A DNA stretch of 64,000 nucleotides from Saprospiraceae bacterium (GTDB taxonomy: Bacteria > Bacteroidota > Bacteroidia > Chitinophagales > Saprospiraceae). The DNA is taken from contig JADJLQ010000001.1 in NCBI GenBank assembly GCA_016709995.1, forward strand, positions 1,274,001-1,338,000, read 5' to 3'. Positions 28,218-38,676 of this stretch are shown piece by piece; position 1 is the first letter of the stretch, and every line of letters starts with the position of its first letter. Both the position numbers and the translations under genes were made by a program. The notes under the pieces are model-generated. The model made no database searches. It was not told the DNA's origin and saw only the letters and a program-made list of their open reading frames with translations.

Positions 28218-29581
28218 TCAATTTTTTATTAATTTCATCACTTCTCTTTCACCAGCATGGCTTACTTCCAATACATATATTCCAGCTACAAAATCACTAC
28301 CAAATCTAAAGACCCGATTAGAAGATCCTTGTTGCAAGTATAACTGTCTGCCTTGAACATCCGTTACTTTTACGGATACTTTTTCTGTGTTGATCACCTT
28401 GTTTATTGAAAGTTGGAATTCATTGGTGCTGGGATTTGGGAAAGTAGTTATTTCCAATTCTTTATTTCCCAAAATATCAGATCGGGTTAATTGATTATTT
28501 AGACTATTTATTCCATTGACACAATTGGCATTTCCGCAAGGGCCAATATAATCACCATGATTGAGATGACCAGCTAAAGCTGAATAGTCAACACAAAGGG
28601 TATTTCCTTTATGGCAGACAAGCACTTTTTTATTGTTGGTACCACACTTCCATGCTGCTATTAATTCTGTTTGAGTTGCAGGAGGATACTTACAATCAGG
28701 TTTGCCATCATGATTATTATCTACTTTATCATTACCCCCGGGGCACACATCACATGTATTACTTACTCCGTCACAGTCACTATCTCCCTGATTGCTATTG
28801 GTTGAACAAGTGCGTCCGGATACAACACCCCAGGACTGACCCAATTAGAAGCGTTACCATTCAGTGTAAAATATTGTAATGAACCATTATTATCAGCTCC
28901 TGCTATATCATTTAGTATCGTGGTACCTGAGTTATCGCCACCTGCTTGTCCTTGATTAAAATTATAATACGCCAGCAGTCCACCTTCATTGCCAATAAGC
29001 TCGCAGTTCATTTGAGCCAGAATTTCAAGTTTACATTTTGCATAATTCCAAACGCGTACTTCATCCATGGTGCCAGCATATTTACCATTGCCACCGTAAA
29101 CTGACCAGTCACCCATTACTGTAGGATAGATGGATGCATTTAAGTTTATTGAGGAGGTTATTTCCGTGCCTGTCTCTGTACCATTGATATACATTTTTAC
29201 GGCATTAAGTCCATCATAGGTAATGACAACATGTTGCCATACACCCCAGGTTACTGAAGCTGAAGATACTACAGAAGCGAGTTGAGTCTCCAAATACAAT
29301 TTACCATTCGAACTTCCATACGTATTAATAGCGAAAGAAAAACCACTATACTCATACCCACCATATTTATTGGAAAGAATAGTGCTGAAATCCGATTTTT
29401 CACTGGGTTTTACCCATGCTTCAATAGTAAATGCTCCGGTTAAGTTCAGTCCCTCCAATTGAATCCTATCGTCATCGCCGTCAAAATTTAAGGCTGCACC
29501 AGGCTGAGCTACGAGGCCTTTAGACAGCAGGAGCATTAATAAAATAGATAGACCTGATGTCAAATACAAATGTTTTTTCAT
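28218..29581 (-). pseudogene. LamG / T9SS type A surface protein, frameshifted
   Basis: Two frames of one gene are seen. The upstream part (28763-29581) has a signal peptide (MKKHLYLTSGLSILLMLLLS) and a LamG/concanavalin-like domain (LNFDGDDDRIQLEGLNLTGA; FTIEAWVKPSEKSDFSTILS; AGTMDEVRVWN). The downstream part (28218-28844) continues with a calcium-binding thrombospondin-3-like stretch (NQGDSDCDGVSNTCDVCPGG) and a T9SS type A tail (TTFPNPSTNEFQLSINK; REVMKLIKN). The frame changes within about 28815-28835, at the SNWVSPGV junction. It would be a secreted or surface adhesin-like protein. A true frameshift or a sequencing slip are both possible. Confidence 0.8.
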
Positions 29582-29996
29582 ATTGGTTTGTTTTAAAGTT
29601 TTATTCGCAATTATTTAGGCTTAATTAGAAGCGCCAGTTTATTTCGATGTAAACCTACTTTAAACAGAATCAGAAAACAATCCCTAATTGTAGTGATACC
29701 CTATTGCCAAGCGGCTAATTTTTATCTATATGAATGGGAATTTCAGTAAAAATGACCTTACAAAATCCAAGGATACCATGGACCATTTGTCTTGTACCTA
29801 AAGTAATAAAAATGCTTCAATTTATCCAGATCCTGACAGCCGAGGGAATATCAGCCAGCTTATAATAAAAAAACCGCGTTAATCCTTAACTTCAAGCTTT
29901 CATAAATTGAAAATTAATTCCCAATTCTCTATATGCGTCCTGCAGACTATGTCCCCAGATACATTTTATCACAATCATTTAATGAGTAACTAAGAG
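29582..29996. other. Intergenic stretch between divergent genes, no gene seen
   Basis: This 415-base gap lies between the LamG gene and the histidine kinase gene, which are divergent. It is AT-rich and has no open frame or strong hairpin that I can support. The promoters of both genes should lie here. Confidence 0.4.
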
Positions 29997-32949
29997 ATGA
30001 ATAAGGTACTACGACATTATTTGATCTGCTGCATTTGGATTTTATTTTCTGCGTGCTGCCTTCATGCACAACAATACATTGTAGAAAAGATGGCTTTTCA
30101 GTCCCTCACCATCAACGAAGGACTTTCACAAGGCATGGTCAATCAGATCATCCAGGACAGATATGGATTTATGTGGTTTGCTACCAAAGATGGATTGAAT
30201 CAATATGATGGGTATAAATTTAAAATATTCCGTCACGATGCTGAAGACCCTGCTTCCCTGTCTGATAGTTATGTACATGCCTTATGTGAAGACCGTCAGG
30301 GCCGGATTTGGGTAGGCACTTCATCCGGAACGGTTGATTTTTTTGACCAGACTTCAGGTAAGTTTCAACATGTCATCCTGCAAGCTACGACATCCCAAAA
30401 GGCACCTAACGGACCGGTTTATCAGATTATAGAAGATAAACAAGGAGACATCGTAGTATTATTTAGTAAAAAATGCTGGTCATTAAGCGTGCATTGAATA
30501 ATGAAGTGGATTCATTGGCTTATTCAACCGAGGAATATGTGTTTCCATTGCCGATGATTAGTCCCTTATTATTTATTTCAAACTCCAGTATGATTTATTT
30601 ATTAGAAAACTACAGTTCTTTTGCGCAAAACTATAGTCCTGTATATTTTGAACTTCTTCCGCCATCCCACATTTGGTCTTCGCATAACCTGGATATTAAC
30701 CCTATAAAAACCAATCTTAATTCTGAACAGATCAAAATCTATCAAATACTCGAGGATACTTTGACTAATAATCTGTATTTCATCTGTACCAGGGGCATTA
30801 TTCGACTTCGGGACGGCAAAGCATCAGAATGTATTCTCAGGCATCCTATTGACCGTAAACAATGCTTTATTGACCATGAACACAATATCTGGTTTAGTTA
30901 TAATGACCTAATGGGCATATTTAATCTGGAAAGCCGGAAATTGAGATTTCTCACATCCACAGAAGATGCAGGCAGAACCCGCACCATTCTTATTAATTCC
31001 GTCTACGTGGATCGCAGTGGTTTGGTTTGGATCGGATCCAAAGGATATGGAATCAACGTTATAAATTATCGCGCCCGAAGATTTCACCATACGGACAATA
31101 CTTCCGTATTTTCTATTACTGAATTGGAGGATAACCGAATACTCATTAACAGTGGAGCCAGCCTGGCCAAGACTTTGGACCTGACCACCGGCACCTATAT
31201 CGATACGATGGATATTCAAGACGCAAAAGTCTACTTTGAAAATTTTAATGCATTATCATTTCCTTCGATCATAGATAAAAGGAACCGACGCTGGTTTGGG
31301 GATAATGAACGACTGGCGTATTACCAGGTCATCACCAAAGAAACTCGTTCGTTTCCTTTACCAGTAAAACAGACCAATAATAATTATTCCATGGTATCAG
31401 ATCTCAAAGAAGACAAGACAGGTAGAATATGGGTAGGTACGATGGAAGGATTGTTTTGTTTTGATCCTGAACAGTCCACCTGGAAGATATATAGAACAGA
31501 TCCTAAAGACAAGAATTCATTGAGTTTCAATTCCATTTTTAGTCTTTGCCTTGACCCGGTAGCTCCGGATAAATATTTATGGATAGGAACCAATGGAGGA
31601 GGCTTGAATCGAATGGATATTTCCACAGGAAAATGTGATCGCTATGCTGTAAAAGATGGATTGCCCAATAATGTGATTTACGGTATTTTGAAAGACAACA
31701 ATAATAATTTGTGGTTGAGTACCAATAAAGGATTATCATGCTTTAATCCCTTGAATAAAACGTTTAAAAACTATGAAGATAAAGATGGACTTCAAAGCAA
31801 TGAATTTAATCACAATGCTTATTTACGCAACAAAGATGGCATTCTTTTTTTCGGAGGAGTCAATGGTTACAATTATTTCAATCCGGATGAAATAGAAATG
31901 AATCCTATTGCACCACAAATAGCGATTACCGGTCTGTTGATTAGAAATAAATCGATAGATCCCGGTCAACTTAATTCACCACTCAAAAATGCTGCATACC
32001 TGACCCAACAAATCACACTACCTTATCAGGATAATATGATCACCTTCGAATTTGCTGCACTTGATTATACCGCTCCATATAAAAATCAATATAAATACAG
32101 GATGGAAGGTTTTGATCATGATTGGGTAAACTCAGGCTATTTTCACTCGGCGACCTATACCAATCTTGATCCGGGGACCTATACTTTTAAAGCCCTCGGA
32201 AGTAATAAAGATGGAATCTGGAGTGAACAGAGTGCGTCTGTCTTGCTTACCATCATTCCGCCCTGGTATATGACCTGGTGGTTCAAAAGCTTGATAGCAT
32301 GCCTGGTGTGTCTTAGTGCTTATGCATTTTACAGATACCGGTTAAATCAAACACTTAAACTAATGGCTATACGTAACCGGATTGCCACAGACCTGCACGA
32401 TGAAATAGGAAGCAATCTCAGTAATATTGCTATTTTCAGTGAGGTGGCCCAACAAAAATCCGATGATAATAATGAATTACTTAAAAAAATAAGCACCTAT
32501 ACACAAACATCGATGGACGCCATGAATGATATCGTATGGATGGTCAACACCCGTAATGATCGTTTCGAAAATATTATCAACCGCATGCGGCAACTGGCTG
32601 GAGAAGTGCTGGAAACAAAGGGTTATTCAGTCCACTTGTCTATTGATGAAAGGATAAATTCGTATTCTTTGAATATGGAGGAGCGAAAAACTTTTACCTC
32701 ATCTATAAAGAAGCAATTAATAATATAGCAAAATACGCCCGGGGCAAAGATGTGGATCACCATGGAAGCCCATCACGACCTGTTGACTTTGATCATTAAA
32801 GATAATGGTATAGGCTTCGACCCTAAAACGATAACTAATGGCAATGGCCTTTTGAATTTACGTTCTAGGGCCAATGCTTTAAAGGTCAGTTCCATATTCA
32901 GACTTCACCCGGAAAAGGAACTGAAATTAAATTAAATTTTAAAGTATAA
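29997..32949 (+). pseudogene. Two-component regulator-propeller histidine kinase, multiply frameshifted
   Basis: The gene starts with a signal peptide (ICCIWILFSACCLHAQ), then Reg_prop beta-propeller repeats (INEGLSQGMVNQIIQDRYGF; DRQGRIWVGTSSG; DKTGRIWVGTMEGLFCFDPE), a Y_Y_Y domain (YRMEGFDHDWVNSGYF), one membrane helix (WWFKSLIACLVCLSAYAFY), a HisKA_3 box with the phosphorylated His in IATDLHDEIGSNLSN, and a HATPase G1 box DNGIGFDP. The frame breaks near 30480, near 32690 (restored reading KNFYLIYKEAINNIAKYA), near 32750, and near 32882 (restored reading KGQFHIQTSPGKGTEIKLNF). At least four small indels are needed, so this sensor kinase is probably dead unless the reads are poor. Confidence 0.82.
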
Positions 32950-33052
32950 AAGTAACTAAAATAAAAAAATGAACAAAGCATTCCCTTTTCCGTTCTTTTC
33001 TCCCTATTATTAGTGAGAGAAGAGATACAATAAAAAATGCTAATATTACGCC

Positions 33053-33691
33053 ATGGTTACCCGGGTATTTGTCTATGATGATAACATTGGGAGACAAGAA
33101 GCACTTAAGTTGTTATTGGAAACCACACACGATATGGAGTTTGCCGGGGCAAAAATAAATTGCAGTACCGTAGAGCAGGATATTAAGACTGCTAACCCGG
33201 ATGTTGTATTGATGGATATCGATATGCCCAAGGTCAATGGCATCAAGGGTCTTAAATTAATCCGCCAGTTTGCTCCAAAAGTGTACATCATCATGCAGAC
33301 AGTGTTTGAAGATGAAGAAAAAATATTCGAAGCTATTCACGCAGGAGCACATGGATATTTTTTGAAAAAAACGCACCCTTTAAAATTAATCGAAGGGATC
33401 CGCGATGTTTTAGATGGAGGCGCCCCAATGACACCGTCCGTCGCGAAAAAAGTCCTGGAAGTTTTTAATCAACAGCCTTTAAATCGGCCCGAAAATAATT
33501 TTGACCTCACCCCCCGTGAAAAAGAAATATTGTCGATGCTGGCAAAAGGAATGAGTTATAAAATGATTGCAGAATCCAGCGATATTAGTTTCAATACAGT
33601 AAACTCACACCTTAAAAAAATTTATGAGAAACTGCATGTCCATTCGGCTACCGAAGCGGTAATACTTGCACTGGAGAAGAAAATTGTATAA
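33053..33691 (+). CDS. NarL/FixJ family response regulator
   Basis: The 212-residue protein is intact. The receiver domain (1-125) has the acidic residues D9 and D10 in VYDDN, the phosphorylated aspartate in VVLMDIDMPKVNG, the switch threonine in IIMQTVFEDEE and the lysine in GYFLKKTHPLKL. A LuxR-type helix-turn-helix follows at about 148-210 (LTPREKEILSMLAKGMSYKM; NTVNSHLKKIYEKLHVHSAT). It binds DNA when phosphorylated. The frame-damaged kinase 100 bases upstream is the natural partner, so the regulator may now depend on another kinase. Confidence 0.93.
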   Translation: MVTRVFVYDDNIGRQEALKLLLETTHDMEFAGAKINCSTVEQDIKTANPDVVLMDIDMPKVNGIKGLKLIRQFAPKVYIIMQTVFEDEEKIFEAIHAGAHGYFLKKTHPLKLIEGIRDVLDGGAPMTPSVAKKVLEVFNQQPLNRPENNFDLTPREKEILSMLAKGMSYKMIAESSDISFNTVNSHLKKIYEKLHVHSATEAVILALEKKIV

Positions 33692-34134
33692 AAAATTCCA
33701 TTTGATCACTGCACTTTCCGGGTACCTTTAATAAGGTATCATATGAGCGTCAGGAACTCATTCAATTGGCCCTATGAGCCATTGAAACCATCCCATTTGA
33801 TCTGATGGAGGTTGCTTTACATCCGGCTGATGGTTCTATGAATGGGACATTTCAAAGACCGAGGTATAAGATCATCAACGATATCCCCTGAGTGGACAGC
33901 CCCCAATGATGACACATGTATTAGAAAGTCAAATGGGTAACCGTATCATCGCCGCCTGGCCCTCACATTTGCAATGTTCATGGTGCTGTACTAAAGATTT
34001 GAGTAGGCAAACGAGAGGAACCTCGCGTTTGGTAGTTTGCTGAAAGTTAGGTTGTTGGAACCTTAGTAGGAAAATATTTTACAACAATTTGGTTAAAAGT
34101 TGGTGGGTTGATCATGTTCATATCGATAACCCAG
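33692..34134. other. Non-coding stretch with a possible gene relic
   Basis: No usable frame spans this 443-base region. Around 33735-33890 plus-strand translation gives pieces such as ERQELIQLAL, IPFDLMEVALHPADGSMNG and QRPRYKIINDIP, broken by a stop, that look like a decayed gene I cannot identify. The rest holds a weak GAGAGGAACCTC inverted repeat and otherwise nothing I can name. Confidence 0.25.
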
Positions 34135-34198
34135 GATAATATTCCTTGGTTATATCAGCATTTATGTATGGAAGTTTGGGGGCGACCGATGTAATCAT
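34135..34198 (-). pseudogene. Scar of the VOC gene (first ~22 codons)
   Basis: This stretch matches the start of the VOC gene at 26509-26572, including the ATG at 34196-34198 on the minus strand, with a few substitutions. The rest of the VOC gene is absent. It marks the left edge of the second copy of the duplication. Confidence 0.75.
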
Positions 34199-35525
34199 AT
34201 ATCTTATTTTGGCTGATGAAAGTTAGACAAAATTGAAAAATCAATGGATATAGATTAAATGTATGGTCCGGATGGCGCGCTCCTTTCGACTTAATAATTT
34301 TAATTTTTACATTGCAAAAAAATGACATACAGAGTCAATATATAACCGTACTAAATATAAATCAGTATCCTGCAAAATCCCATATATTTACTTTAATGCT
34401 ACTATTGGCAGTAGAAATATATGTAAGACGGCACCACGCACGGCACAAGCGGGGAGAGTGAAAAATGATTCAACGGCGTGACGCGCTCAAAGCACTGTTT
34501 GCCCTTTTTGTCCGCCTGCCGGGGATGGCGCAGGGGCCCTCCGTCTCGACACTCATCGGGACAGGTTCGGGCGGATACTCAAATCGGCAAGTCAACAACC
34601 CCTACGGTCTCGCAATCGGACCTGACGGGGCGCTTTATTTCTGCGATTTGGACAATCAACGCATCCGTAGACTCGACCTCAGGACTCGCCAAACGCAGAC
34701 CGTGGCGGGGAACGGACAGAAAGGTTATTCGGGTGATGGTGCAGCTGCGACAAAGGCCTCACTGAACATGCCGCACGAGATACAATTCGACGCTGTAGGA
34801 CATCTCTACATCGCTGAGCGAGACAATCATGTGATTCGCAAGGTAGATGCTTACACCCACACCATCTCAACGTTTGCAGGCACCGGGACTCCTGGATTTT
34901 CGGGCGACGGAGGGCCTGCCTCCGCGGCGCAACTGCGCCAGCCTCATAGCATTGCTGTAGACCCGTCGCGCCGATTCTTGTTTATCTGCGACATCGGTAA
35001 TCACCGGGTACGGCGGGTGGAGTTCGCGACGGGCCTGATAGACACCTTCGCCGGCACCGGTGACCAGCAGCCAACCCCTGATGGCGCTCCCCTGAGCGGT
35101 ACACCACTCCATGGGCCAAGGACCATTGCCTTCGATCCAGCCGGCGACTTGTACCTTGCGCTGCGGGAGGGCAATGCAATCTACCGCATTGATAGCGCCT
35201 CTCTGACCCTTCATCATTTAGCCGGAACCGGGGAGAAAGGGTACTTCGGAGACGGTGGCCAGGCGCGCCTGGCCAAATTAGGCGGGCCGAAGGGCCTGGC
35301 CTGGAGCCAGGATTTATTGTACGTAGCGGACACCGAAAACCATGTCATTAGGGGGATTGAATTAAAATCGGGACTGATTCACACCGTGTTGGGTACCGGT
35401 CGGCGGGGCGACGGACCAGAACCTGATCCCCATCGCTGTGCGCTCGCGCGACCGCACGGCGTGCTGGTAGACGCTCACGGAGTCTTATATGTGGGTGACA
35501 GCGAGGCCCACCGGATTCGAACACT
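34135..35525. repeat. Segmental duplication, copy B (~1.4 kb; daughter side)
   Basis: This is the counterpart of 26509-27895. Homology begins at GATAATATTCC and ends just before the stop codon of the NHL gene. The VOC scar at its left end shows that it was derived from copy A or its ancestor. Confidence 0.85.
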
Positions 35526-35532
35526 CCGTTGA
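34465..35532 (+). CDS. NHL-repeat beta-propeller protein, copy B (intact)
   Basis: The 355-residue protein has a short Tat-like head (MIQRRDALKALFALFVRLPG) and then NHL repeats that should make one beta-propeller: NPYGLAIGPDGALYFCDLDN, GHLYIAERDNHVIRKV, RRFLFICDIGNHRVRRVEF, AGDLYLALREGNAIYRI, LLYVADTENHVIRGIEL and GVLYVGDSEAHRIRTL. Glycine-rich linkers (GTGTPGFSGDGGPASAAQL) join them. NHL propellers bind proteins, RNA or ligands. GC content is far above the neighbours and a GGGGAG site precedes the ATG at 34465, both signs of transfer from a high-GC donor. The function is unknown. Confidence 0.8.
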   Translation: MIQRRDALKALFALFVRLPGMAQGPSVSTLIGTGSGGYSNRQVNNPYGLAIGPDGALYFCDLDNQRIRRLDLRTRQTQTVAGNGQKGYSGDGAAATKASLNMPHEIQFDAVGHLYIAERDNHVIRKVDAYTHTISTFAGTGTPGFSGDGGPASAAQLRQPHSIAVDPSRRFLFICDIGNHRVRRVEFATGLIDTFAGTGDQQPTPDGAPLSGTPLHGPRTIAFDPAGDLYLALREGNAIYRIDSASLTLHHLAGTGEKGYFGDGGQARLAKLGGPKGLAWSQDLLYVADTENHVIRGIELKSGLIHTVLGTGRRGDGPEPDPHRCALARPHGVLVDAHGVLYVGDSEAHRIRTLR

Positions 35533-35981
35533 GGTGCATCGCGACAGTGTCCTCTATTATAATTGTAGCCAACAGGGCGTGTGCTTCAGGTGAGGCTGTG
35601 GCATTGTTACGGTCATCTCCTATCTGTTATGGTGATTATGCAGAGCATCCTGGACAGACGGGTCGCTCAAGTATGCTGTGCGCATCACGAAGCTGACAGG
35701 GTTGGAAGAAAAGGTGTCATGAAGGCTAGGCCCATTAAGCATCAGTGCTTCAATTTATTGCATAAATATTATCATTGAAATGCTTAACTTTCATTAATGA
35801 AATGTCCCAGAATAAAAATCAGTCAATTCATAACATAGGACTTTCTCAAAAACTTCGATTAAAAGGAAAATTCGAAACATTCACAAACACAGATGATCTG
35901 TCCAATTATATTCTAAAAAGATGATAATAAATATCAAAGTGTTGTACCATGAAACTAATATTTTACCTGATTTTCTAAAAA
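35533..35981. other. Intergenic stretch, no gene seen
   Basis: The first ~200 bases keep the higher GC content of the NHL segment and include an open frame that looks like chance. The rest is AT-rich. I see no RNA gene or terminator here. Confidence 0.35.
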
Positions 35982-36500
35982 ATGAATAAATCAATCACCT
36001 TTTGTTTTCTTCTGGCTTTATGTATGATGGCGCCACTTTTGGGGATAGCAGGAGTAGTTCAAGGCGAGACACAAAAACTCCTGCGCTCTGAAATTAGCCC
36101 AAAAGCAGAAGACTTATTTAACCTTGACAGAAAAGATCTAGAAGCAAAAATTGGTAGAAAACTAAAATTAAAGGAAAAAATAGTGTTAAAACTCATCGAA
36201 CTCAGACTAAACTAGCAAACCAAAACAACTCCTGAAGAAGCAAAGACCGACTCCATGGCAATTTTAGGATTTTCAATTAGTGTAGCAAGCCTTCTGTTAG
36301 GTATTAACCTCTTTATTTTTTTATCAATATTCGGTGGGCTCCTTGGAATACTTTTTAGTTCCATTGCATTAAAAAGAATTAAACGGCAACGGGTACCAAG
36401 AAAAGGAAAAGGATTAGCAGTTGCTGGACTGGTTACAGGAATAGTGGTAGCAGGAGCATGGCTGATATTTATATTAGGATTTCTATTGGCATTTGCGTAG
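35982..36500 (+). pseudogene. Signal-peptide protein with DUF4190-like C-terminal domain, split by an in-frame TAG
   Basis: The first part (35982-36215) has a signal peptide (MNKSITFCFLLALCMMAPLL) and a charged helix rich in lysine (KAEDLFNLDRKDLEAKIGRK). A TAG at 36213-36215 stops it. The same frame then continues with QTKTTPEEAKTDS and a two-helix membrane domain (ILGFSISVASLLLGINLF; KGLAVAGLVTGIVVAGAWLI) of the DUF4190 type. Reading through the TAG gives one sensible protein of 172 residues, so this looks like one gene with a nonsense change. An alternative is two genes, the second starting at the ATG at 36255. Function unknown. Confidence 0.6.
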
Positions 36501-36623
36501 ATATAAAAAAACGGACAAAACAATGGCTCTTCGTCCATGACAGCGAATCAAAAGCTCACGCCATATTTCTGACACATTTTATAGTCCGTCGTTCCATGTA
36601 AGTGAAAAACAGAACCCAAGTAA

Positions 36624-38366
36624 ATGAATAAATATGTATTATTGTTTTTTCTCGTCTTGATAAACCAGGTTTGTCCTTGCCAATCTAATAACATTGCTTT
36701 TTTTCCTTTTAATGGAAACGCCGGCGACCTTTCATCAAATGGGCTAATCGGCACAGTCACAGGAGCGGTATTAACTGAAGATAGGTGCGGCCATCCAAAC
36801 TCGGCATATTATTTTGACGGTGTGAATGATGTTATTACGATTCCTGATAATAACGTGCTTGATATTGGCAAACAAGATTATTCAATAGTGGCATGGATTA
36901 AGACTTCAAGTTACAATTGGGGCCGAATTATTTCAAAAGGAAGTTCGAGTTGTCAAACAGGCTATATGATGAGAACAGGAAGTTCAAGTGCATCAAAAAT
37001 ACATTTAGAAAATGCGTATCAATCAAGTTGCAAAGTTTATCTCGCAGGAACAACCACAATAAATGACGATCAATGGCACTGTGTTGCAGGCGTTGTGAAA
37101 AGAGATTCATTTGCACAAATTTATATTGACGGAGTATTTAATACACAACAGACCATTGCCACCTCAAATTTTGACTTAACCAATAATAACGAATTACTCA
37201 TAGGGGCAAATTATCAAAATTCAATTTACCCAGAATGATTTAAAGGGACCATTGACGATGTAAAAATATTTAATAAATTCTTGTCCATTCAGGAAGTAAA
37301 TAATGCTTGTTTTAATTTATATGAAATAGTTGATAACATTAATATATGCGCAGGTGAAAATTATCAAGGACACAGTGCTACCGAGATTTATTATGATACA
37401 GTCACTTGCAATTCAGTTCGAAAGACAATATTGACTGTTTTGCCCCAAAAGGCCGGAACAGTATATAAAAGCATTTGCCAGGGGGAAACATTTGAAGGGC
37501 ATGGGACGACGGGTATTTTTATCGATACACTTTTAAAGAAAGCATCAAATGGTTGCGACAGTATTCGAACGATTAACCTATCAGTTTTGTCCAAAAAGGC
37601 ACGAACTTTAAACCAAAAAATTTGCAATGGGACAGTTTTTGCAGGATACACTACTGCCGGCACTTATGTTGATACGCTAATAGGAATGGCATCAAACGGA
37701 TGCGACAGCATCAGAACAATAAACTTAACTGTAAACCCCAATTATCAAATCAAAGAAACAAAAACCATCTGTGCGGGATCAAGCTATGATTTTAACGGAC
37801 AGATGATTTCAAACGAAGGCGAATATTTGGATACTATTCATACTCTATCCGGGTGCGATAGTTTGATAATATTGGATTTGAAAATTGCTCGTAATGATTT
37901 TTTGGGTTATGATACTTCTATTTGTATCGCGAGAGACTTCCTTTTGAAAAGCCCATCTGACAACACTTCTTGGTTTGACAATACAACGGCCAAAACCAAA
38001 ATAATATACAAAACTGGAACCTATTGGGCAACAATATTGGATGCAAATGGTTGCGAAATAGTTGATACAATTTATATTCAATTCAATGTCAAATCATTTG
38101 TCCCGAATGTTTTTAGTCCAAATGATGACGGTATAAACGATTGTTTTTTTCCCAATTTTTCAGAATTGTCTTTTGTCTCCTATCGGCTTGGCATTTTTGA
38201 CAGGTGGGGAAGTTTGGTTTTTCACACAGAAAACCCACAAAGTTGTTGGGACGGAGGAAGCAGCGGTGAAAAGTGTGATGCTGGGGTTTATACTTATTTC
38301 ATTGAAATCGAAACAGAATTTTGTAAAAAGACGATAATAAAAGGAGATGTAACTTTAATAAAATAA
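36624..38366 (+). pseudogene. LamG / T9SS type B surface protein, split by an in-frame TGA
   Basis: The first part (36624-37238) has a signal peptide (MNKYVLLFFLVLINQVCPCQ) and a LamG domain (FNGNAGDLSSNGLIGTVTG; YFDGVNDVITIPDNNVLDIG). It stops at a TGA at 37236-37238. The same frame goes on with FKGTIDDVKIFNKFLS, the expected end of the LamG domain, so the TGA replaces a sense codon, perhaps TGG. Then come three or four repeats with ICxGxxF..G and NGCDSIRTINL, and a T9SS type B tail (FVPNVFSPNDDGINDCFFPN; IFDRWGSLVFHTENPQSCWD; GVYTYFIE). It would be a secreted surface protein. Confidence 0.78.
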
Positions 38367-38676
38367 ATATAGCAAGAAACAATGCACTCAAGCCATCTGA
38401 CGCCAATGCGCAACCATCAAGCCCAACGCTTGCGTCAGTATGCGAGAATGCTTACTTCATCTCCGCGAAAAATTGAAAAAACGATAGGCTGACCGTTCAT
38501 GAATTTTACCCCCTTGGCGCACAATGGCATCGTCATGGCAGCTTCCCGTTGCGCATCGTTTATGAATCAACAAGAGACTCGATCGGATCGAATACAAGCT
38601 GACAGGCAGAGGAACTTACCCGTATCTTTATACTCCATTTGCATGATTTTATTTAAATTATTTAAACCGAAGTATC
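38367..38676. other. Intergenic stretch upstream of the 35-residue repeat gene
   Basis: No gene is visible. TTTG at 38638-38641 could be a -33 element for the gene starting at 38677, but the matching -7 box is poor. The first part is GC-richer than the second. Confidence 0.3.

Noticed and set aside
35581..35778. 65-residue frame between NHL copy B and the DUF4190-like gene
   Set aside because: No ribosome site, no family likeness and no conservation cue; probably chance.
36213..37238. Alternative genetic code or stop readthrough to explain the TAG and TGA
   Set aside because: All neighbouring genes end normally, two different stop codons are involved, and no recoding element is seen.
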